From positions 1-27,758 of the IMG/VR virus record IMGVR_UViG_3300037847_000874: DNA of 27,758 bases, one strand, 5' to 3'. Numbering within the stretch: position 1 is the stretch's first letter; every line of letters starts with the position of its first letter. The notes beneath the pieces were generated by a model. It was given only the letters and a program-made list of their open reading frames with translations, searched no databases and was not told where the DNA came from. This document shows positions 6,939 through 13,486 of the stretch, piece by piece. Position numbers and translations under genes: made by a program. Origin of the DNA: a virus.

Positions 6939-6954
6939 ACTATAAAATATAAAA
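6936..6954 (-). promoter_or_regulatory. Shared AT-rich leader (TATATTTTATA box) before a start codon
   Basis: On the minus strand the ATG is preceded by TTTTATATTTTATAGT. The same 19 bases including the ATG occur at 19369-19387, with a near copy at 9552-9570. These are the starts of three transcriptionally separated or uncoupled genes. It is probably a translation-initiation enhancer suited to Bacteroidetes ribosomes, which make little use of Shine-Dalgarno pairing. Confidence 0.5.
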
Positions 6955-6979
6955 AACTATGATTTATTTACAAATAATC

Positions 6980-7004
6980 AAAAAAAAAGTGGGTATAACC
7001 CACC
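6980..7004 (-). terminator. Rho-independent terminator after the tail-tube-like gene
   Basis: On the minus strand: GTGGGT (7003-6998), 3-nt loop, ACCCAC (6994-6989), then a run of T (6988-6980). It lies 24 bp below the stop of the 186-aa gene and 42 bp above the next start, so it should reduce transcription from the capsid and tail-tube genes into the portal block. Confidence 0.85.
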
Positions 7005-7027
7005 TTTTTCTTTAATTATATCAATTA

Positions 7028-7588
7028 TTAATCTTCATCTATTGCATTGACAGTAAAGTCATCTTGGTCAAATGGATTACTTGTATAATCTTCTACTACT
7101 AATGCAGTATCAGGTTCCATACCTGTAAATGTTAAATCATACCCATTCATATCACCAAATGCTACACCACTCTGTACAGTACCAGCAGTCAATTCCATAC
7201 CATTTACAGAACCACAACATAGTATTGTACGTTTGCCAGCAGCGTTTACATTATTAGTTTCTACAAAAATTACTAGCCTTCTGTTTTGTGCTAATAATTT
7301 TAGTTCGTTTTGGTCGGCAACAGTCATTTTGTGTAGCTTAATATTTACTTCAGGTTGAAAAAATAAAGTACCATTTTCTGTACTTACATTTACACTTTCA
7401 GTATATGAACCAGTACCACGAGCCAAATTGTATTTAAATAAATTTGATGTTATAACAAATTCAGTTAAAACACCACCACTCGTAGTTAATGTAGATACAT
7501 CAGCTAATTGTACAAAATAGACTGCTTTAATACCACCAATACCATCTCTACAATCAAGACCTCTACCCTTAGTTAATTCGCAAGCCAT
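7028..7588 (-). CDS. Major tail protein (tail tube)-like
   Basis: 186 aa. The start MACELTKGRGLDCRDGIGGI followed by a beta-rich body (KAVYFVQLADVSTL, NGTLFFQPEVNIKL) and an acidic C-terminus (DQDDFTVNAIDED) match a pattern I associate with tail-tube or major structural proteins of Bacteroidetes phages. It follows the major capsid gene and is bounded by a stem-loop upstream and an intrinsic terminator downstream, consistent with an abundantly made structural protein. Assignment by memory and context. Confidence 0.55.
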   Translation of the reverse strand: MACELTKGRGLDCRDGIGGIKAVYFVQLADVSTLTTSGGVLTEFVITSNLFKYNLARGTGSYTESVNVSTENGTLFFQPEVNIKLHKMTVADQNELKLLAQNRRLVIFVETNNVNAAGKRTILCCGSVNGMELTAGTVQSGVAFGDMNGYDLTFTGMEPDTALVVEDYTSNPFDQDDFTVNAIDED

Positions 7589-7610
7589 ATTTTTTTATAT
7601 TTATTAGTTA

Positions 7611-7633
7611 AGGGGGGGTTGTTACACCCCCCT
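7611..7633 (-). terminator. G/C-rich stem-loop between capsid and tail-tube genes
   Basis: Minus strand AGGGGGG (7633-7627), 9-nt loop, CCCCCCT (7617-7611). The 7-bp stem is strong but no U-run follows, so it is a partial terminator, RNA-processing or stability element rather than a full terminator. Confidence 0.6.
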
Positions 7634-7649
7634 GTACTTATTTTAATTC

Positions 7650-8564
7650 TTAGTCTAATCTTACAATATCACCACCTTGTGCGTGCTGACAACCACCTGT
7701 AAATTTAGCTACAACTCTGATGTTATCAGAACCATCTAAATCAGCCATATCTAGCATACGAATTTCAGTGTGGTCAGATAATAAATCTGTACCAAAGAAT
7801 AAATTAGATGCTTGACCAGCAGCCATTTTATTCTCTACCATACCAGGACATACTGCTAATTTAATACCTTCAAATTCAGGAGTATATTGCCCCATATGAT
7901 TGAATGGGAACGCAGATAAAGCAGAAATTGCATTAATATATAATCTGTAAGAAGTTGGTGATAAATAGATATACAAATCTTCTTTAGTATATACTGCACT
8001 AGGAATTGCAGCAGCAATAATACCTAAGTTAGCAATAATGTTATCAGCAGTAAATGGACTACCAGCACCACCTTGATTATCAGCTTCTACAATAGTAGCG
8101 TCATTTTCAAAGTAACCGTTACCAGCGTGCATAAAGCCTGTAAACTCACCAGCATTACCATCTAAACCATTCCATATATTAGTTTCTACGTGGTCTGCAA
8201 TAGTGCCACTTAGATAAGACATAACAAAAGCAGTAAAATCAGCACTCATATCTCTATTGTGTGCGCCAGCTCTCATTTGTGCAGCTTGCCAATCTTCAAG
8301 TAAATCTTTTTTACATAAATCTACATTGATTTGTAATTCTTTTGGGTTAAGCACTCTTTCTGTTAAAGTAAGTGTACCAGCATCAGAGAAATCACACGTA
8401 GCATCTACAATCATACCTGATGTAGCTACCTTTGTAATGTTTCTTTTAAATTTAACGTTCTCTAATACAGTTAAGTATTCAAGAGATTTAGCAGATTTTA
8501 ACGCAGCAGCGATATACTGACCAGCGTGTTCTCCACTATAATTTGAAGTAATATCAAAACTCAT
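7650..8564 (-). CDS. Major capsid protein
   Basis: 304 aa. The N-terminus SNYSGEHAGQYIAAALKSAK with LENVKFKRNITKV, then VDATCDFSDAGTLTLTERVL and PKELQINVDLCKKDLLEDWQ, is the pattern I associate with Bacteroidetes-phage major capsid proteins of probable HK97 fold. The middle contains KEDLYIYLSPTSYRLYINAI, typical of the P-domain region. It is preceded by a scaffold-like gene and a protease gene, the standard head-morphogenesis neighbourhood. No long N-terminal delta domain is visible, so scaffolding is probably supplied by the separate upstream proteins. It should be the most abundant virion protein. Confidence 0.82.
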   Translation of the reverse strand: MSFDITSNYSGEHAGQYIAAALKSAKSLEYLTVLENVKFKRNITKVATSGMIVDATCDFSDAGTLTLTERVLNPKELQINVDLCKKDLLEDWQAAQMRAGAHNRDMSADFTAFVMSYLSGTIADHVETNIWNGLDGNAGEFTGFMHAGNGYFENDATIVEADNQGGAGSPFTADNIIANLGIIAAAIPSAVYTKEDLYIYLSPTSYRLYINAISALSAFPFNHMGQYTPEFEGIKLAVCPGMVENKMAAGQASNLFFGTDLLSDHTEIRMLDMADLDGSDNIRVVAKFTGGCQHAQGGDIVRLD

Positions 8565-8565
8565 T

Positions 8566-9210
8566 TTATTTATTATTTAGGTTATACATATATTTTTCTT
8601 GTGCATTTAATTTATCGTAGTCTGCTCTACTTAATTGTACTTTAGGTGTGTTGCTAGCAAATTTACGTGCCTTTACTGGCTCTGCGCTAGGCTCACTACC
8701 TAATGCGTTTACTTGCTTAGATAACTCAATATTTTCGTTTTGCAAGTCTACTATATTTTCATCTTTAGCTAAATTTTCACCTCTTAGTTCGTCTAATTCA
8801 GCTTTGATTGTGTTTAATTCGCTAGTAACATTTTCTAGTAATTCTCTTACTACGTTACCAACTTCTTCGAGCATAGTTTCTTCTGATGAATATTCTTCTT
8901 TGTCTTTCTTCATATCATCTTCTTCTTCTTCTTCTTGCTCTACTTCTTCTTCTTTTGCAGATACTTCTGTTACTACACCACTTTCATCAGTAGTAAACTC
9001 TGTACCATCTTCTAAAGAGTAAGTACCTTGTGGCATTGGAGTTTGCTCACCATCTTCTGATAAGATGTTAAGTACAACACCCTCTACTAATTCATCTGCT
9101 TCTGATACTATAATAGTACCATCTACTAATTTAGCTTCGTAAGCTAATTTTACTTCTTGTTCTTCGGTATCTATACCTAAAGCAACTTTTATTCTTTCTT
9201 TTAAATCCAT
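8566..9210 (-). CDS. Capsid scaffold-like protein with two protease-site-like motifs
   Basis: 214 aa. Residues 75-115 are an extremely acidic stretch (runs of E/D). Residues 115-170 form a coiled coil (VGNVVRELLENVTSELNTIK and onward), a layout typical of phage scaffolding proteins. Two sites resemble the KVEL[AGS] motif: EVKLA at 19-23 and KVQLS at 190-194, near each end. The gene stop lies 2 bp before the MCP start, and it overlaps the upstream 114-aa gene by one base (TAATG). The likely role is templating procapsid assembly before removal by the XkdF-like protease encoded two genes upstream. The cleavage itself is inference. Confidence 0.75.
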   Translation of the reverse strand: MDLKERIKVALGIDTEEQEVKLAYEAKLVDGTIIVSEADELVEGVVLNILSEDGEQTPMPQGTYSLEDGTEFTTDESGVVTEVSAKEEEVEQEEEEEDDMKKDKEEYSSEETMLEEVGNVVRELLENVTSELNTIKAELDELRGENLAKDENIVDLQNENIELSKQVNALGSEPSAEPVKARKFASNTPKVQLSRADYDKLNAQEKYMYNLNNK

Positions 9211-9554
9211 TATCTTAATGCGTTACTGATTAAATTAAATAAATCTGATAAATCACTATCTAAACCTTGTGCTTCTTTGTATTCAGTAATATCATAAGGC
9301 ACTATACCTAATGCTTTTGCTTGTTGAAACACATCTGTTTTTATTGGTCTAAACTCTCTAACAAGTTTTTCTGTATCTTTACTTAGTTCTTTCATTTCTT
9401 TTTTTAAACGACTAAATTCCTTTATTTTGCTCTCGTTTTTAGAAATGAAACTTTTAACTTCTTTATTGATACTTGCTAAATTTTTGACATTAGCTAACTC
9501 AACTTTTTCAGCTTTCTTAAACTTACTAAGTTCGTTGTAAAATTTATTCTCCAT
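9210..9554 (-). CDS. Small coiled-coil protein carrying a KVELA motif
   Basis: 114 aa, highly charged helix. Residues 17-21 are KVELA (context KKAEKVELANVKN). A coiled coil spans about 30-75 (FISKNESKIKEFSRLKKEM). It lies between the protease and the scaffold-like gene, the classical position for a head-assembly accessory or core protein. It starts from the AT-rich leader shared with genes at 6938 and 19371. Function inferred from context only. Confidence 0.7.
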   Translation of the reverse strand: MENKFYNELSKFKKAEKVELANVKNLASINKEVKSFISKNESKIKEFSRLKKEMKELSKDTEKLVREFRPIKTDVFQQAKALGIVPYDITEYKEAQGLDSDLSDLFNLISNALR

Positions 9555-9570
9555 AATATAAAATATAAAT
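9552..9570 (-). promoter_or_regulatory. Variant copy of the TATATTTTATA leader
   Basis: Minus strand ATTTATATTTTATATT directly before the ATG, differing at two positions from the two identical copies at 6936-6954 and 19369-19387. Confidence 0.45.
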
Positions 9571-9584
9571 TAGTTTGTTTTGTT

Positions 9585-10871
9585 TTATTTTGCGTCTATT
9601 TCTTTTAATTTACTAATTGCCCAATTAACACCACTAGAACCTCCCCAAGCGTCCCACATCAAACCACCACAACCTTCACTATATGGTACGTCTTTGTGTT
9701 GCTGGTGTCGCTTAAAACTAGCCATACGTGCTATTGTATCTCTACTTATAGGCTTTCTATCTGCTAGTTGCCTTGCTCTTGTCCAGCCTACTTGTGTACC
9801 ACAATCACTACCATTTTCTTCTTTCCATTCTATTGCTCTCTTAGCGTTGTTAGTAGCACCTTGTGGGTAGTCAGTATAGCTTTCTAAATACTTACGCTTT
9901 TTTTTCTTTTTTTTTTTAGCATCAATAGGTACGCAGTTAGGTACTTTACGACCATCTTTAATTTTATGTCCATATGGCTCATAACCTTCTGTACAAGGGT
10001 TAGGTGTTATTAGGTCAGTATCTAAACAGTTACAATCTTCATCTAATATAGCTGCTAAATTCTTAATTATATCGTGGTCTGCACAAGGCATATATACAGT
10101 TTTACCATCTTGTGTATGCTCGTGTACACCCTCACAACCCATTTCTTTAGCAACCTCTAATGCTTCTTCTTCATTGTCATATACAGGTAGTTCTATACCG
10201 TCAGTTATCATTGTACCTACTTTCTCTTGCTCTACTTTGTGTTTACCTAATGTTTCCATTTTATCTACAAAATAACCCTCTATACTTAAACCTTTTAACT
10301 CACCACTTTTTATACGTTGCCAAACCTCATCGTTGTTTACTCGCATAGATACAAACCACGTACCTTTTGGCAATTCATAGCCATACAAATTACTTTTATC
10401 GTTTTTGCTATTTTCTACTATCCAACTTTCTACTGTATGCACCCCAGTTACCTTTTCTTCGTGTTGTAAGGTCGCATTGTTAGTATTATGATGCTTCATA
10501 TACGCTTCTGCTGCTTTACGCACTGTATCAGCAGTAAAATACACATAGTAGTTTTTATCTTTGTTAGCATCGTATCTGTATATTTGTTTGTAAGGTATCA
10601 AAGCTGGACTTACTAATAATCTTTCTTCTTCGTTTACTTTAGCAAATGTTAAGTTATTTTTAACATCATTAAAATATACAAAATCAGTTTCTATTGCTGG
10701 ACTTGTAACTAAAGATATTGCATCTATTGCTAGTTCTTCGTTATCTTCATCTACTACTAATTCTACTATATCGTATGTTTTGTGTGCTTCTTCGCACTCT
10801 TGCAAGGTGTCGTATTTACACTTACCGTCACCAAATCTATATTTACCGTTATCACATTTTTTACAAGGCAT
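9585..10871 (-). CDS. XkdF-like prohead serine protease with fused N- and C-terminal domains
   Basis: 428 aa. Residues 1-30 are a Cys-rich leader (CKKC, C-x11-C spacing). The protease core (about 32-210) has the family-type opening DAISLVTSPAIETDFVYF, a candidate catalytic histidine in TLQHEEKVTGVH (H137) and a candidate serine in LKGLSIEGYF (S196). Residues 245-315 are Cys-rich, then comes a poly-lysine linker (319-327). Residues 335-428 form a second conserved-looking domain (YPQGATNNAKRAIEWKEENG, VGWTRARQLA, GGLMWDAWGG). The core family processes scaffold and head proteins during capsid maturation. It lies immediately upstream of the scaffold and capsid genes. Confidence 0.75.
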   Translation of the reverse strand: MPCKKCDNGKYRFGDGKCKYDTLQECEEAHKTYDIVELVVDEDNEELAIDAISLVTSPAIETDFVYFNDVKNNLTFAKVNEEERLLVSPALIPYKQIYRYDANKDKNYYVYFTADTVRKAAEAYMKHHNTNNATLQHEEKVTGVHTVESWIVENSKNDKSNLYGYELPKGTWFVSMRVNNDEVWQRIKSGELKGLSIEGYFVDKMETLGKHKVEQEKVGTMITDGIELPVYDNEEEALEVAKEMGCEGVHEHTQDGKTVYMPCADHDIIKNLAAILDEDCNCLDTDLITPNPCTEGYEPYGHKIKDGRKVPNCVPIDAKKKKKKKRKYLESYTDYPQGATNNAKRAIEWKEENGSDCGTQVGWTRARQLADRKPISRDTIARMASFKRHQQHKDVPYSEGCGGLMWDAWGGSSGVNWAISKLKEIDAK

Positions 10872-10882
10872 AATTTTATTTT

Positions 10883-12589
10883 TTAAATGGTTGCTTTTCT
10901 TCTTATTTTACTTAATTTATCTTGTTGTTTAGTCATATCATCAGCTACTACAAATGCTTTTACTACACCCATAGTTTGACCACTAGAACCTTCATCTGAT
11001 GCAAATGCACGACCACCACCACTTTCATTTATTGCACTCAATAATGGTTTAAACATTTGTGTACTACGTGCATTTATTACACTTTCACCTTTAGATAGTC
11101 TAGCAGTAATACTATCACTTGTTCCTGTACCCATACCACCTACAATACCACCTAGTGCAAATTCAGGTTCAGGTGCAGATAGTATTTTTGTTACATTAGC
11201 TAAACCTAATGCTACTGTTGTAGCTGCTAATATAGGGCCTAGTAAAGGGCCTGCACCTACTGGGGGTGGTGCTAGTGCAGCAGCAGCAGCAGTATATGTA
11301 TTCATAGTAGCTTGTAAAACTGATAAACCTTTAGCTAACTCACTTTCTTCACCTAATAGACTACGTGTGTTATCAAACACTGTATTCATAGTGTCTACAT
11401 CAGTTTGTGCTTGTGCTAATTTTATATTTGTTATTGCATCTGCTTTCTTTTTTTCTAAAGCAATAGTATCTGCACCAGATTTTTCAGCAAGTCTAAATAG
11501 TTCTGCAAATTGCTGCTCGACTTCTAGTAATTCTCTTTCTCTTTCGCTAACACCTTCTAGTGCTATCTCATTTTTGACATCTTGTAATTCTCTTTGTAAA
11601 GATACTTGATTAGTTAGCTGCTCTGATTGAAAGCCTGTTATTTGTGCTTCAATAGCCATTAACTCGTTTTGTGCTTCTGTTAGTGCTATTAAATTTTCTT
11701 GATTTTGTAATTTATCAAATTCTATTTGTGCTGCTTGTACTTGTATTTGTTGCAAAGCTAACATTTGTTGTGCTTGTTCTTCTAATACCTTACCTAGTTC
11801 TTCATTAGCCTTAATACGTTGTTCAAAAGTTGCATTTTCATCATCTCTAGTTTGTCTTAATATTTCTGCTTGTCTATCAAATTTTTCTATAAGACCTTGT
11901 ATTTGTACTTGTGATAGTTCTGCTTGTTTTTGCAATTCAACATTTGCTTTTGCACTATTTATTGTTTCTTTAGTATAATCTACTACTGCTTCTGTTACTT
12001 CTGTAAATGTTTCGCTAACTTTTTCAGCAGTATTATCTACACCTGTCAGCACATCTAAACTTTCTTTACCAGCTTCTTTAATAGTTACTGCTGCTTCTTT
12101 AAATTTACCAGCAACTAACAAACTTATTGTGTTACTAAGTAAGCCAGCAACCTCTATTGCACTATTAAAACGCTCAATCAAATTTTCTTTGATTGCAGTG
12201 CCAAATGCTTTTAAACTCTCAACAGGATTTTCAAATACACTTTTAAAAAAGTCTACGACACGACCAAAATTATTAAACACAAAGTTTACAAAGTCATTAA
12301 TAGCTATACTTGTAGCTTCAAATGCAGTATTAAAAAAATCAGCAGTCTTTTGATTTTTCATAAAGACTTCACTAAGCATTTCAAACGCTTTAAGTGCTAG
12401 ACCAATACCAGCAGCTTTAAGTGCTAAACCTATACCTTTTAACCCTTGTCTTATACCACCTGTTGCTTTTGCAGTTTCTTTACTTGCATCACCAACACCC
12501 TCAACTGATTTTTTAACTTCTTCTAATGCTTTTTTTGCATCAGCTACATCGGCTTGTAGTTTTAATATTATTTCTTCTTGTGTTGCCAT
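10883..12589 (-). CDS. Tail tape measure-like protein
   Basis: 568 aa. N-terminal coiled coil (ILKLQADVADAKKALEEVKK), a small Gly/Leu-rich hydrophobic segment (GIGLALKAAGIGLAL), long charged coiled coils (about 190-410), then a hydrophobic Ala/Pro/Gly-rich membrane-like stretch (TAAAAALAPPPVGAGPLLG and onward). The C-terminal module FALGGIVGGMGTGTSDSITA followed by RLSKGESVINA recurs in tape-measure proteins. At roughly 0.15 nm per residue the length would give a tail of about 85 nm. The ATG at 12587-12589 lies inside the end of the 50-aa upstream ORF. Confidence 0.78.
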   Translation of the reverse strand: MATQEEIILKLQADVADAKKALEEVKKSVEGVGDASKETAKATGGIRQGLKGIGLALKAAGIGLALKAFEMLSEVFMKNQKTADFFNTAFEATSIAINDFVNFVFNNFGRVVDFFKSVFENPVESLKAFGTAIKENLIERFNSAIEVAGLLSNTISLLVAGKFKEAAVTIKEAGKESLDVLTGVDNTAEKVSETFTEVTEAVVDYTKETINSAKANVELQKQAELSQVQIQGLIEKFDRQAEILRQTRDDENATFEQRIKANEELGKVLEEQAQQMLALQQIQVQAAQIEFDKLQNQENLIALTEAQNELMAIEAQITGFQSEQLTNQVSLQRELQDVKNEIALEGVSERERELLEVEQQFAELFRLAEKSGADTIALEKKKADAITNIKLAQAQTDVDTMNTVFDNTRSLLGEESELAKGLSVLQATMNTYTAAAAALAPPPVGAGPLLGPILAATTVALGLANVTKILSAPEPEFALGGIVGGMGTGTSDSITARLSKGESVINARSTQMFKPLLSAINESGGGRAFASDEGSSGQTMGVVKAFVVADDMTKQQDKLSKIRRKATI

Positions 12590-12720
12590 TTGCCTAGTAT
12601 TATATCGTTAGTATTTGTTTTGTCTTTATATTTTGTTATTAATGGTAATACATCTTTAAATGCACTAAAACCTACTGTAATAACATCGCCTAATATTTTA
12701 AACTTTAACACTTTACGCAT
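12568..12720 (-). CDS. 50-aa small protein overlapping the tape measure start
   Basis: ATG at 12718-12720 overlaps the end of the fibre gene by 8 nt, and the TAA at 12568-12570 lies 20 nt inside the tape measure gene. It fills the only gap in this part of the operon. The sequence starts MRKVLKFKILGDVITVGFSA, has a moderately hydrophobic middle (about 10-29) and a basic C-terminus. Double overlap supports coding, but no family is recognised. Confidence 0.6.
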   Translation of the reverse strand: MRKVLKFKILGDVITVGFSAFKDVLPLITKYKDKTNTNDIILGKWQHKKK

Positions 12721-13486
12721 TTTTTACCTCTGTTACCGTTATTGTTAAATTGTAATCTAATCTAGTGCTAGATAAACCTGTTACTTTTACTTCTATATAA
12801 TCAGGTGTGCTAGCTACTGGTGCTAAATTTAAAGCTACTGCATTTAGCGCACTATCGCCTTGATTTAAAAGTGGTACTTCTACAACTTCTGTTAATGTAT
12901 TGTTTGCAAACTTATATAATAAGTATTGATGTATAAAAAAAGCGTTGTTACCTACGACATCTAACACTACTAATTTTGCTTCTATATACATAGCACTTTC
13001 ATAACTTTCGTTTACAAAAAATCTATATCCAGCTTTACCACCTAAATATATTTCAGTTGCAACATTGTCAGTAGTTGTACCGTTGTATTGTAAAATACTA
13101 AACTTTGCTCTATCAGGATTTATCGCACAACTGTATGCCATTTCGCCATAATTTACAGTGTAAGCATTACGACCTATTAACGTACTATTGTCAGCACCAA
13201 AGTATGCTTTATTATTATTGCCTAATGTAGTAGTATTTTTAGCTTGTATATTATTGCCTTTACCTAAAACATTATTGTTACCACCTCTAATTTTATTAGC
13301 TTTATCTAAATTAGTATTGCCTTTAGTTTGTATTGGTTTATTATTGTTTTGTATGTAACAAGCAGAACCTGTATAATTATAACCATAAGTTAAACAATCT
13401 GCTTTAGTTCCTACTGTTGTTCCTGTACCTTTATCATCGACAAATAATACTTTGCCATTTTTATCTATGCTACTTATTTTTCTCAT
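12713..13486 (-). CDS. Tail fibre/adhesin-like protein with YadA-type head repeats
   Basis: 257 aa. After an N-terminal segment with two cysteines (C31 and C43) come about four degenerate 14-residue repeats (residues 54-108) rich in N, G, K and L/I, such as NNVLGKGNNIQAKN and NSTLIGRNAYTVNYG. This resembles the left-handed parallel beta-roll of YadA/Hia trimeric adhesin heads. The C-terminal ~150 residues are beta-rich (YRFFVNESYESAMYIEAKLV). The likely role is a trimeric tail fibre or receptor-binding protein. It sits directly after the two largest baseplate-like genes, whose stop codon region it overlaps by 4 nt. Confidence 0.65.
   Translation of the reverse strand: MRKISSIDKNGKVLFVDDKGTGTTVGTKADCLTYGYNYTGSACYIQNNNKPIQTKGNTNLDKANKIRGGNNNVLGKGNNIQAKNTTTLGNNNKAYFGADNSTLIGRNAYTVNYGEMAYSCAINPDRAKFSILQYNGTTTDNVATEIYLGGKAGYRFFVNESYESAMYIEAKLVVLDVVGNNAFFIHQYLLYKFANNTLTEVVEVPLLNQGDSALNAVALNLAPVASTPDYIEVKVTGLSSTRLDYNLTITVTEVKNA

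Noticed and set aside
8914-8956. CTT microsatellite-like run
   Set aside because: It encodes the poly-acidic segment of the scaffold-like protein, so composition explains it.
8648-9022. 124-codon plus-strand open frame, very Ser-rich
   Set aside because: It is the complement of the Glu/Asp-rich repeat region of the scaffold-like gene (CTT/GAA repeats) and has no coding context. The other plus-strand frames are likewise antisense to well-supported minus-strand genes.
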